Part shown: in pieces, positions 40,984-49,406 of the stretch | Layout: each line of letters opens with the position of its first letter | Position numbering within the stretch: position 1 is the first letter of the stretch | Source of the DNA: JABGQS01 sp963674545 | Lineage (GTDB): Bacteria > Bacillota > Clostridia > Christensenellales > SZUA-584 | Reading direction: 5' to 3' | Assembly (NCBI GenBank): GCA_963674545.2 | Contig: CAXXFB010000001.1 | Location: forward strand, 558,001 to 622,000 | DNA length: 64,000 bases | Notes under the pieces: model-generated | What the model saw: only the letters and a program-made list of their open reading frames with translations | The model's database searches: none | What the model was told of the DNA's origin: nothing | Made by a program: the position numbers and the translations under genes

Positions 40984-43246
40984 CCATGTCTCCGTAAACC
41001 TTTACTTTTATATCATCGCTGATATAGAACTCTACTGCATAATCGTCTATTGTAGTATACACTTCCCCGGAATATTCCTCAAGGTTTGCTACCGCAAATG
41101 GATGCGGGTGCCCGAACGTGTTGTAACCAACGCTTATTACGCTGTAGTCTGGTTCAAGGCCGCTAAGCGGAAGCTCAAAAGACGAAAACTTTGAACCGTG
41201 ATGCGCAGCTTTATATATATCAACTTCGCCTACCCTTGATAGTATAAGTGTTTCCGTCTGACCGGAAATATCGCCGGTCAGAAGCACCTTTGCATCCTTA
41301 TACTCCACAAGCAACACCAGTGAAGCATCATTTTTCTCATCAGATTGCGTATCTTTGTATGGATAAAGAACTGTTGCCTTTGTGTATTCGTCCAGCCATA
41401 CGATGTCTCCGGCAGCCAGCGGTACGACCTGTGCATCCGGAAGCTCCTTCTTAACATAATCGAGCTCCTGATATGAGCAATACACTTTTTTCAGCATATC
41501 ATTATCATGCAGTGCTTTGATGCCCGAAAAGTGATCTGAGTCAGAATGCGACACAAAAGCTGCGTCGGGAGTGTATCCGTTGCTCACAACGAAGTCTGTT
41601 ACCTGCGCTACGCTTCTTTCCCTGCCGCCGTCAATGAAGTATTCCCCTCCCTGCTGTGTTCTTATAAACGCGGCATCTGCCTGCCCCACATCGAGGAAAA
41701 CAATATACATTCCTGACGGCACACCAAGCAGCACAGCGCACAGCACAACTGCAGCAACAGCAACGCTAACAGCAGCTTTTATCCATGTCTTTAACAAAAC
41801 ATATTTTGAAGTTAAAAATAATATCAGAAATAGTGCAAGTATAAGGTACCACGGCGGAGAAGCAACATCCACAGCTACCGCAGGAATTGATGCGATCCAT
41901 CCTATGACCTTTATCAGTATTCTCACAACGAACCCTGAAACATAAGCCATCCAAACACCAAGTGTCTGAAATATTAGTCCGGCAGCCGTAGTTATAAACA
42001 CCAGGGCTATAGCCACCGAAGCAACCGGAATTATGATTATATTAGTGATTATACTGAAAGTAGATATACTGTTGAATCTAAGCGCCAGAAAAGGCAAAGT
42101 GCCCGCCGTTGCCCCTGCCGACATTGAAACAAGTCCGCTGAAGTTTCCCATCCGTTCAGGTGTGTGCCTTTTAAGCCAATAGTTTATCTGCCACCCCAGC
42201 GTTATTATCGAAAACACCGCCCCGAATGACAACATAAAGCTTGTTGAATATAGGCTAAGCGGATTTATCAGCAGCGATATTATAAACGCTGCGGAAAGAT
42301 AGTTTAGTGAATCCGATTGTTTTCCGAAATAGTTTCCAATGAGCAGTGCAGCCGCCATTATTGAAGCACGCACTATCGAAGGCGTCAGTCCGGTAACACA
42401 GGCGTACAACAACACGAAACCAAGCGTGACCCCCAGTTTCGTCTTTCTTCCAGTCTTTATCCCTTTCAGAATCATATAGAAGAAACCAATGAGTATCCCT
42501 GCATGCAGTCCGGACACCGCCAGCACATGCGCCATACCTGTGTCTCTGAAGGAACTATACACCTCTTTATCCAGGTCATACTTTTCACCAAGCAGCATAG
42601 CTTTTGCCACACCCTGAACATCATCCTCGAATATATCATCCATCACGCCGCCGATATACTCTCTTATTTTTGCAGACACTATCATAACGCCGCCGTTATA
42701 ACCGGTAACAGAAATATCATCTGCATAAGCCTTGTAATATATACCCTGCGAAAGATACTGAAGCTTTTCGTTGTATCCGCCTGGGTTGCGTACACCGCTC
42801 GGCACTTCTATGTCGGCAACAGTTTCTATAATATCCCCCGGCTCCAATCCCTCAGCGCCGCTTCCAAGGTGCATTTTTATCCTGCCGCAGCTTTCATCAT
42901 TTATGCTTGCTTTATCGAGTACTATTATAGTATCGCCGTAATCAGATTCATACGGTGAAGCTGTAACTCTGCCCTTAACGCTCATCTGCTGCTGTGGTTC
43001 GATATAATCGACATCAAACATCAAAGATGATAAGAAAACACCGAAAAGCATAAGCGCAGCACATACAAGTATTATTACACGTTTTTTTCGCAAACAAATA
43101 GCCGCAATGCCCAGCAATGCAGCTAGAATTATATAGAAAACGCTATAGCCGGAATAGCGTCCGATGACTATTCCCAGTGCCAGAGACAGTGCTGCCAAAA
43201 ACAAAGGCCGGTAATTCATTATACTGCTCTTGCGCTTGATGCCCAT
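40976..43246 (-). CDS. comEC: DNA-uptake channel protein ComEC
   Basis: 756 residues. An N-terminal membrane and OB-like part (DUF4131 region, about 15-190) is followed by the Competence domain (AVSGLHAGILIGFFY, SIVRASIMAA) with many helices, then a metallo-beta-lactamase-like domain from about 515 (VFLDVGQADAAFIRTQ, SHSDSDHFSG, LLTGDISG, AAHHGSKFS). It carries transforming single-stranded DNA across the membrane and is thought to degrade the other strand. Full length with intact motifs suggests natural competence is possible, though comEA is not adjacent. The start directly follows the MBL hydrolase stop. Confidence 0.94.
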   Translation of the reverse strand: MGIKRKSSIMNYRPLFLAALSLALGIVIGRYSGYSVFYIILAALLGIAAICLRKKRVIILVCAALMLFGVFLSSLMFDVDYIEPQQQMSVKGRVTASPYESDYGDTIIVLDKASINDESCGRIKMHLGSGAEGLEPGDIIETVADIEVPSGVRNPGGYNEKLQYLSQGIYYKAYADDISVTGYNGGVMIVSAKIREYIGGVMDDIFEDDVQGVAKAMLLGEKYDLDKEVYSSFRDTGMAHVLAVSGLHAGILIGFFYMILKGIKTGRKTKLGVTLGFVLLYACVTGLTPSIVRASIMAAALLIGNYFGKQSDSLNYLSAAFIISLLINPLSLYSTSFMLSFGAVFSIITLGWQINYWLKRHTPERMGNFSGLVSMSAGATAGTLPFLALRFNSISTFSIITNIIIIPVASVAIALVFITTAAGLIFQTLGVWMAYVSGFVVRILIKVIGWIASIPAVAVDVASPPWYLILALFLILFLTSKYVLLKTWIKAAVSVAVAAVVLCAVLLGVPSGMYIVFLDVGQADAAFIRTQQGGEYFIDGGRERSVAQVTDFVVSNGYTPDAAFVSHSDSDHFSGIKALHDNDMLKKVYCSYQELDYVKKELPDAQVVPLAAGDIVWLDEYTKATVLYPYKDTQSDEKNDASLVLLVEYKDAKVLLTGDISGQTETLILSRVGEVDIYKAAHHGSKFSSFELPLSGLEPDYSVISVGYNTFGHPHPFAVANLEEYSGEVYTTIDDYAVEFYISDDIKVKVYGDMDV

Positions 43247-43978
43247 CTAAACCTCGTATGTCTTGTTCTCCTCTATGAACTGTGCGTCTTTATAGCTTCG
43301 CTTTACTTCCTCCAAAACATCCTTCGGGTCATACTTGGGGAAAAGATGCGTGATGAGCATTCTCTTTGCTCCGGATTGCTTTCCTATCTTTCCTGCTTCC
43401 ACTGCGCTAAGGTGTGCAGAAGCTTTGTGCACATCCTTTTCCAGCAATGCTGCTTCCATCAGAAATAGGTCTGCATCCTTTGCAAAAGGAGCCAGTCTGT
43501 CATTTTCTTTTGTGTCGCCAGAATAGACAAACGTTTTGCCGTCTGCAACAAACTTCATTGCATAGCTTGGGTATGGATGCGGCATAAAAGCAAAGCTTAT
43601 ATTAAGTCCGAAAATCTGCGTGCTCATACCGTCCTGTATAAACCTTGCATCAATAAGTGGATTAGACGCCAGCATATCCGCCTCTGCCTGCGGTTTCGCC
43701 GGAAAATAGACCGGAAGCGGTCCTTCGATATCTCCAGAAACCATAGAAGCTTTGAGCGCATACCGCAGGGTAAGCATATCACCCATGTGGTCTGCATGAA
43801 GATGAGAAAGAAATACAGCGTCTATATCTTCTACGTTAAGCTTTTCTAGCACCTTTGAGAGAGCACCGCAGCCAAGCTCAATTATGATATTCTTACCGTC
43901 ATGCTCCAGCATATAGCAGGAAGTCGACTTGCCGCCCTTAGGATAGGGTCCGTATTTCCCGAAGCAAGTCAGTTTCAT
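43247..43978 (-). CDS. MBL-fold metal-dependent hydrolase (RNase Z-like group)
   Basis: 243 residues. The metal site is HLHADHMGD; further ligands lie in VYSGDTKEND and in the late ITHLFPKYD. The order resembles RNase Z and related phosphodiesterases, but it is shorter than tRNase Z and lacks a visible exosite arm, so a generic MBL hydrolase is the safest name. It sits between an ECF S component and comEC with no gaps on either side. Confidence 0.8.
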   Translation of the reverse strand: MKLTCFGKYGPYPKGGKSTSCYMLEHDGKNIIIELGCGALSKVLEKLNVEDIDAVFLSHLHADHMGDMLTLRYALKASMVSGDIEGPLPVYFPAKPQAEADMLASNPLIDARFIQDGMSTQIFGLNISFAFMPHPYPSYAMKFVADGKTFVYSGDTKENDRLAPFAKDADLFLMEAALLEKDVHKASAHLSAVEAGKIGKQSGAKRMLITHLFPKYDPKDVLEEVKRSYKDAQFIEENKTYEV

Positions 43979-44536
43979 CTATATCGCCGCCTTTATGACT
44001 TTTATAGGATAATACAGAATTGCCGCCACTATTACGCCACCTGCCCACTGTATCAGGTTAAACAAAACAGTACTCAACGCATATACCCATCCAAACACTA
44101 TCCACTCAAACAGGAAGTATCCGCTTACCATGATCGCTCCACACAAAACACAGACAAGAACAAACTTGAAAAATGCACCTCTGTTTTTCTCTTCGTGTGC
44201 TAACTTGAGCTTTTGGTCGCCTTCTTTTTTCTTTCTGTACAGAAACAGCGAAGCCACAAGCCCCATAAGGCCTTTAATAACAAAGGTCGCAGGAATATAC
44301 CAGCCGCCTCCGTACATTATGTCTGCAAGCATACTGCCTATTGCCGCAGCACCAGCTGCCCATGGGAATGCAAGAAGAACTCCGGAAATATAAATCACAC
44401 TATCTCCGATGTTAACATAAGCGCCTGGAGCTTTCGGTACCGGAAATTTAACATAATAAGTACTTAAAAAAATAATTGCTGTAAGCATACTTGCGATTAC
44501 AAGCGTTCTGGTTCTTTGGTGTTTGTCGTTGCCCAT
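43979..44536 (-). CDS. ECF transporter substrate-binding (S) component
   Basis: 185 residues from the ATG at 44536, which has AGGAGG upstream; a GTG 2 codons earlier is also in frame. About six helices. The motifs GAYVNIGDSVIYISG, GSMLADIMYGG and ATFVIKGLMGL are those of vitamin-type S components of the HmpT/PdxU-like group. A basic loop (KKKEGDQKLKLAHEEKNR) interrupts the helices near residue 110. It would use a shared EcfAA'T module encoded elsewhere. The vitamin cannot be predicted, and no riboswitch is visible in the leader. Confidence 0.8.
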   Translation of the reverse strand: MGNDKHQRTRTLVIASMLTAIIFLSTYYVKFPVPKAPGAYVNIGDSVIYISGVLLAFPWAAGAAAIGSMLADIMYGGGWYIPATFVIKGLMGLVASLFLYRKKKEGDQKLKLAHEEKNRGAFFKFVLVCVLCGAIMVSGYFLFEWIVFGWVYALSTVLFNLIQWAGGVIVAAILYYPIKVIKAAI

Positions 44537-44561
44537 GTCCACCCTCCTTTAATATTTTTAT

Positions 44562-44590
44562 ATTGTAGTGCATTTATTAAAAGAGTGCAA
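44562..44590 (-). promoter_or_regulatory. Sigma-A promoter of the ECF S-MBL-comEC-holA operon
   Basis: Minus-strand -35 TTGCAC (44585-44590), 17-nt spacer, -10 TACAAT (44562-44567), with a leader of about 20 nt. Confidence 0.7.
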
Positions 44591-44654
44591 CACACATTTG
44601 CTGGCTTTCGCCTGTTTTCTCTCGCACAACTGCATATAGTTCTAACTGTCAGCT

Positions 44655-46235
44655 CTATTCTTTTATGATATCGTAATTTTTAAGGAACGGATCAGACATG
44701 CACAAGGTGCCTGAAAGCTCGTCAATCTGCTCTCCTTCTATTAGGAACTGAACTTTGTTTATCCCGTCCATAGACGTCAGTGTGTTTACTATAGAGTATA
44801 CGAGCAGCATTTCGTTCTTTGCCGAAAGATCGTCACACGCTTCCTTGAAATTCTGTGACAGGTTGACATAGACGGTGTCATTATACGTCTGTACAGAAAG
44901 TATATCGTCTTGTGTTACTCCGGTCGTTATAACCGGCCATGCACTTGCTGTATCAGAGCTTAGCGGCCCACGGAGTATTTCAAGAATCCTCTGTTTTGCA
45001 CTCCATGTGCTGGCCTGCTCCATGCTGTGCTGTACTACAAGAAGAAGGTCAGAGTTTTTGTCCGTAAAATATATTGGTGCACTACTTCCTATAAATCCAT
45101 GGTAGTCCGACCTCTGCATACCGTTAGCCAGTTTATAAGAATCATCAAAGTCTGATATAGGCTGTCCAAGGACAGTAATATCTATGCTGGTTATTCCCGG
45201 CAGAAAGCCCGTAAGGGTATATGAAAGCGCAGCATATGACGCTTCATAGCCTTCGTCATCAAAATCGTCCACAGAAGGAAGCTTACTAAGGCTGATCTTT
45301 ATTTTGTCATCACTTATGATCGGCGGTGACAAAAGTTCCAGTCCGGACGGCAGAAGACTTCTCATAGTCGTTGTGTCCGTCGGGCCGGCCATGAGCTCTC
45401 TGAAAATAACTTCTGCATAATTGTCATCAGTATAAGTAATGTTGCGTACCTCGGGTAATATGAACCCTCCTTCATATGAAACGAAATATAGAACGGTCTG
45501 TATATCCGTCGTTTTATTCACCTGAATAAGCTCATCGCTTTCGTCTGCCGTGCTGTTTTGTCCATCTGTTGACGGTTCCTGCTCGTCCGTCGTCGGTTGT
45601 GGCTCCTCTGCAGGTTGTCCGTCCGCTGGCTGCCCTTCTCCGGGCGTAGTTTGCGGTTCAAGCGCCCCTATATACTTTGCCGAAGTCTGGTTGTACGCTT
45701 CCTGTACGCTGCCGGAGTGCTTCTCCAGCGGAGCGCTGTTGGCACCTGAAAATCCTGTATATTCTTCATTATAGAATATACACACATATTTTGCTCCAAG
45801 TATATCCGTAACCGTGTTTGTAACTGCCAGTTCCAGCGTATACTTCTGCAGCGGCTCTAATTCTTCGCCGGTATATTTAAGGTAAACGTTAGCAACACTA
45901 CCCGTGAATTCTATAAAATCAAGCTCCATACTCTCGGGTGCAACAGCAACGAAACCGCTGCCTTCTGACGGTCCTTCAAGCAGCGCCTCTACCGCCGCTC
46001 TTGCAGGATTCTCGTCCTGCCCTATCACAAGATTTCTTATCTCTGCCGAGAGTGTATCACTGGTTTTATTATAGAAATAGACAGCGCCCTTTTGCACCCT
46101 GTAGGGCTGTTCATCGGACGGCAAGTCAATAACGCTCACGGGAACTGGCTCCCCTGTCTCATCGGTCTGTCTTATTACGCTGCATCCTGCCAGCAGCAGG
46201 CACACAGCAATTATAAAGAAAATAGTCCGCTTCAT
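44655..46235 (-). CDS. GerMN-domain lipoprotein with three GerMN-like repeats
   Basis: 526 residues. A lipoprotein signal ends LLLAGC (Cys18). Three GerMN-like units follow: about 50-160 (VYFYNKTSDTLSAEIRN ... YTLELAVTNTVTDI), 245-370 (VLYFVSYEGGFILPEVRN) and 385-515 (IYFTDKNSDLLL ... LLVYSIVNTLTSMDGI). Units one and two are joined by a low-complexity Pro/Glu/Gln/Thr linker (about 190-240). GerMN domains occur in spore GerM and in LpqB of actinobacteria. The protein is anchored outside the membrane; ligand unknown. It is last in the operon behind the two-component system and another GerMN lipoprotein. Confidence 0.8.
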   Translation of the reverse strand: MKRTIFFIIAVCLLLAGCSVIRQTDETGEPVPVSVIDLPSDEQPYRVQKGAVYFYNKTSDTLSAEIRNLVIGQDENPARAAVEALLEGPSEGSGFVAVAPESMELDFIEFTGSVANVYLKYTGEELEPLQKYTLELAVTNTVTDILGAKYVCIFYNEEYTGFSGANSAPLEKHSGSVQEAYNQTSAKYIGALEPQTTPGEGQPADGQPAEEPQPTTDEQEPSTDGQNSTADESDELIQVNKTTDIQTVLYFVSYEGGFILPEVRNITYTDDNYAEVIFRELMAGPTDTTTMRSLLPSGLELLSPPIISDDKIKISLSKLPSVDDFDDEGYEASYAALSYTLTGFLPGITSIDITVLGQPISDFDDSYKLANGMQRSDYHGFIGSSAPIYFTDKNSDLLLVVQHSMEQASTWSAKQRILEILRGPLSSDTASAWPVITTGVTQDDILSVQTYNDTVYVNLSQNFKEACDDLSAKNEMLLVYSIVNTLTSMDGINKVQFLIEGEQIDELSGTLCMSDPFLKNYDIIKE

Positions 46236-46247
46236 CGTTTCCTCTGG

Positions 46248-47192
46248 TTATACATTGATAAGAAGGTTCACAAGAGAAGAATACGTAAGCTTCCATATAT
46301 TTTTCTCCCTGACAAGTATAATAGGGATGTTGTCTTCTTCAATTATAGTTCCTTCACGTGTTTTCAATGAATAGTTTATCATCACTACCGCAGATTGGCC
46401 GTCGCTGGCAACGTTTGAATCGATAGCCTCAAAATTTTCAAGGACGTTGCCTTCTTTAGCAAGCGCACTGCTAAAATCCGATATCAGCGGCTTGCTCGTA
46501 CCGTCAATGTCAGACTTTGCCGTAAAGGTATACAGGCGTGACCAGTCTTTGTTTTTAAAAGACGTAAGTGCCTGAATTATCGTATTCTCTGGTGTCAGGA
46601 TAAGTGAAGAATCCCTTCCCAGCGGATCAAGATAATCGTTGTCGTCGCTCCACCCCGCCTGTTTGTGCGTTATTCTCTGATTAATTCCGTTCTCATTTGC
46701 CACGTATATCTGCACTCTTGAGTATACGCCCATCTCAACTATGGTGTTTACTATAGAGTATATCGCAAGCTTCTTCTGCTCGTCAGCGGTCATTCCATCG
46801 ATAAGCTCCTGCTCCGGCTCAGTTGTAATGAATTCCTGGCTAAGTGTAACGAAAACATGATTTGCGTTCTCATCGATGCCGATGAGTTCAACACCCTGCC
46901 AGAAAAGCCCTGTAAGCTCGTCCGAAACAGGCCCGTCAACCAACGCTTTTACGACCGCTTTTTCGAGTGTGTCGCTTATCGGCACATCAATAGACCTCGT
47001 TTCACCTGCAAGAAGGTCTTCGCCGTGATAGGAAAAGTACAACATAACATCGGTGGTGTCTTTATTGGCTGCTTCGGCATTCGGGTTGATATCCGGTACG
47101 TTGCCCTCCGGCACTTCCGTATTCTGCGTACATCCCGTAGCAAAAGCCATAATAATCAAAACAGCCAGCAGTAAAAACTTAAGCTTTTTCAT
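46248..47192 (-). CDS. GerMN-domain lipoprotein (single GerMN unit plus C-terminal domain)
   Basis: 314 residues from the ATG at 47192, chosen for its AGGAGA site and because it begins the lipoprotein signal MKKLKFLLLAVLIIM with lipobox FATGC. The GerMN unit spans about 45-175 (VMLYFSYHGEDLLAGETRS ... KKLAIYSIVNTIVEMGVYS). The C-terminal part (about 200-310) looks like an NTF2-like fold, judged by its length and pattern only. The gene start overlaps the end of the histidine kinase gene, as lpqB follows mtrB in actinobacteria. Confidence 0.78.
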   Translation of the reverse strand: MKKLKFLLLAVLIIMAFATGCTQNTEVPEGNVPDINPNAEAANKDTTDVMLYFSYHGEDLLAGETRSIDVPISDTLEKAVVKALVDGPVSDELTGLFWQGVELIGIDENANHVFVTLSQEFITTEPEQELIDGMTADEQKKLAIYSIVNTIVEMGVYSRVQIYVANENGINQRITHKQAGWSDDNDYLDPLGRDSSLILTPENTIIQALTSFKNKDWSRLYTFTAKSDIDGTSKPLISDFSSALAKEGNVLENFEAIDSNVASDGQSAVVMINYSLKTREGTIIEEDNIPIILVREKNIWKLTYSSLVNLLINV

Positions 47193-48633
47193 TATTTTCT
47201 CCTGTTCTTTTAAGCGGCAGATAAAGCGTGAAAATACTGCCCTTGCCTTCCTGACTGGAAACATCTATATTTCCGCCGTGAAGCAGAGCTATCTTCCTTG
47301 CTATGTGCAGCCCAAGGCCGCTGCCTCCTGTGTCTCTCGCTCTTGCCTTATCCACTCTATAGAACCGTTCGAACAGCTGCTCCAGCGCATCCTCGGATAT
47401 ACCGCATCCGTTGTCTTTAACAACTATAGCCGCCATCTGCCCCTGCCTCTGCAGAGTAACGCGAACGTAGCCGCCTTTGTCAGTATACTTGATAGCATTT
47501 TCGACCAGGTTAACGACAGCCTGCATTACCTTGATAGCATCGCACTCTATCTCAAGCTCACTGAGCACATGATACTCAAGCCTTATCCCCTTCTCCCTGG
47601 CTATCGGTTTGAGTGCAGAAACGGATTTGTAAACAAGCTCACTCAACAGTATCTTGTCGATTACCAGAGCTTCTGTTTCACTGTCAGTCTTTGCAAGAGT
47701 AAGCAGACCTGTTATTATATCATTCAGCCTGTCAATTTCCGAATTTATATCAGTTAAAAATTCTTTGTATATCTTTTCATCCACACCATCCTGATATAGC
47801 AGCGACTCTATGAGTATCTTCATAGAAGAAAGCGGAGTTTTAAGCTCGTGCGATGCATTAGATACAAACTCGCTTCGTTTTCTGTCTGTGTTCTCCAGCT
47901 TTTCGCTCATGGTATTGAACGTCTTTGCAAGCTCGCTTATCTCATTCTTTCCTGTTACCTTTATCCGCTGAGTAAGGTTACCCTTGGAAATGGATATAGC
48001 TATCTTCTTTAAGTCGTTTATCGGCTTTGTTATATACCCTGAAAACACAAGGCTGAACAGCATAAGTACAACAGCTGCAACTACTGAAATTATGATAAGT
48101 ACGCTAACAAAATCCTGTGTTATCTCTACGACATCCTGTATATCGTCAGCAAAGAGTACTAGTCCGATTGTATCAGATTCATATACTATTGCCGAAGTAT
48201 AATATACAGCATAAAATGTTTCGCCCTCTTCGTCCACCATCTCATGAAAGCCATAGGAGGTATCATCCGGCCCAAGCAGCACTTCAGAGATCTCACGGTG
48301 CTCCAGCTTCTGACCGTTGAGTATTGAGAAGCTGTCCACCTGTACTATGCCGGATTTATTGAGCACCAAAAAACGCCCACCATATTTTTGTGAGCTTTCC
48401 TGTGCAAGTTCATGCATCATCTTTGAATTGGAGCTGTATAGATAGGGAGCCATGCTGACGGCAACGTTATTTGTGCTTTTAAGCTGGTCCCCCACACGTA
48501 TTTTCACCAGATAGTCTTCTGCCAGATAGGCGACTATAAGCGTGACCGCCGCAAAAGCCAGGGCGGCCACAAAAACATAGATAAATACGAATCTCCACCG
48601 TATAGAATAGAAAATGTTATTTATCCGAGAAAT
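47179..48633 (-). CDS. Membrane sensor histidine kinase (WalK/MtrB-like), probable ATT start
   Basis: 484 residues if started at the ATT at 48633; the first standard start (GTG at 48570) would cut off the first half of the N-terminal membrane helix. The extra 21 residues (ISRINNIFYSIRWRFV...) are a typical kinase N-terminus. Then follow an extracellular sensor (about 45-175), a second helix, HAMP (about 200-245), HisKA with phosphoacceptor His in SNASHELKTPL, and a HATPase domain (VNLVENAIKYTD, VKDNGCGIS, GSGLGLHIA). No PAS domain. It would phosphorylate the adjacent OmpR-type regulator. A GGGG-rich stretch before the ATT could act as the ribosome site. Confidence 0.85.
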   Translation of the reverse strand: MSRINNIFYSIRWRFVFIYVFVAALAFAAVTLIVAYLAEDYLVKIRVGDQLKSTNNVAVSMAPYLYSSNSKMMHELAQESSQKYGGRFLVLNKSGIVQVDSFSILNGQKLEHREISEVLLGPDDTSYGFHEMVDEEGETFYAVYYTSAIVYESDTIGLVLFADDIQDVVEITQDFVSVLIIISVVAAVVLMLFSLVFSGYITKPINDLKKIAISISKGNLTQRIKVTGKNEISELAKTFNTMSEKLENTDRKRSEFVSNASHELKTPLSSMKILIESLLYQDGVDEKIYKEFLTDINSEIDRLNDIITGLLTLAKTDSETEALVIDKILLSELVYKSVSALKPIAREKGIRLEYHVLSELEIECDAIKVMQAVVNLVENAIKYTDKGGYVRVTLQRQGQMAAIVVKDNGCGISEDALEQLFERFYRVDKARARDTGGSGLGLHIARKIALLHGGNIDVSSQEGKGSIFTLYLPLKRTGENNEKA

Positions 48634-49306
48634 AGTACCCCACTCCCCACTTTGTGAGTATGAATTCGGGTTTGGCCGGGTTGCTTTCTATCTTCTCACG
48701 AAGCCGGCGTATATGAACGTCTACCGTTCTTAAGTCTCCGAGATACTCATATTTCCATATAAGCTCAAGCAGCTTCTCTCTGTCATAGACCTTGCCTTTG
48801 TTTGTTATGAAAAGCTGCAGAAGGTCGAACTCTTTTGCTGTAAGGCTGATATCTTTACCGTCTATCTCGACGCTTCTGTTCTCGAGGTTGACCACCATAT
48901 TCTTTGCCGTCAGGGTCTGCGGTTCTTTTGCCTTTTCGCTTCCCTGTGCACGACGGAATATAGTCTTTATCCTGGCTTTTAATTCAAGCATGTTGAACGG
49001 CTTAGTCATGTAATCATCAGCGCCGTACTCCAGGCCCATGATTTTATCCATATCATCATCTTTTGCCGTAAGCATTATAATGGGAACGTTTGATATGCTT
49101 CTTATCCTCTGGCAGACTTCCATGCCGTCTACTCCGGGAAGCATGAGGTCGAGAAGTATGAGATCATACTTGTCCGGCGCAAACATATCCAGGGCCTGCT
49201 GACCGTCAAGCGCTTCATCGACTATATATCCGTCCTGCTGCTCTAAATTAAATCTTAATCCCTTTATAAGGCTCGGCTCATCATCAACGATAAGTATTCT
49301 CTTCAT
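48617..49306 (-). CDS. OmpR-family response regulator
   Basis: 229 residues from the ATG at 49306. The receiver domain has the acidic pair VDDE, phosphoacceptor Asp53 in LILLDLMLPG, the Thr of LTAKDD and Lys of TKPF; a winged-helix DNA-binding domain follows (LTAKEFDLLQLF, RTVDVHIRRLREKIE). It is the partner of the following kinase gene, whose proposed start lies inside its 3' end. The pairing with GerMN lipoproteins suggests a cell-envelope regulon. Confidence 0.93.
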   Translation of the reverse strand: MKRILIVDDEPSLIKGLRFNLEQQDGYIVDEALDGQQALDMFAPDKYDLILLDLMLPGVDGMEVCQRIRSISNVPIIMLTAKDDDMDKIMGLEYGADDYMTKPFNMLELKARIKTIFRRAQGSEKAKEPQTLTAKNMVVNLENRSVEIDGKDISLTAKEFDLLQLFITNKGKVYDREKLLELIWKYEYLGDLRTVDVHIRRLREKIESNPAKPEFILTKWGVGYYFSDK

Positions 49307-49335
49307 AATCTTTTCTCCCATTCTATTTGGATTTC

Positions 49336-49341
49336 ATTATA
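49336..49341 (-). promoter_or_regulatory. Extended -10 promoter of the two-component operon
   Basis: Minus-strand TGA-TATAAT about 30 nt upstream of the regulator start. The best -35 at 17 nt is TTTTCT, which is weak. Confidence 0.5.
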
Positions 49342-49406
49342 TCACAGTTGTTTGAATAAGAAAATAGCATAAGAAAAAGCATTTTCCAGCTATACAATCG
49401 CGCCTT

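Noticed and set aside
44537..44654. A thiamine or other vitamin riboswitch ahead of the ECF S component
   Set aside because: The predicted leader is about 20 nt and no aptamer core is visible.
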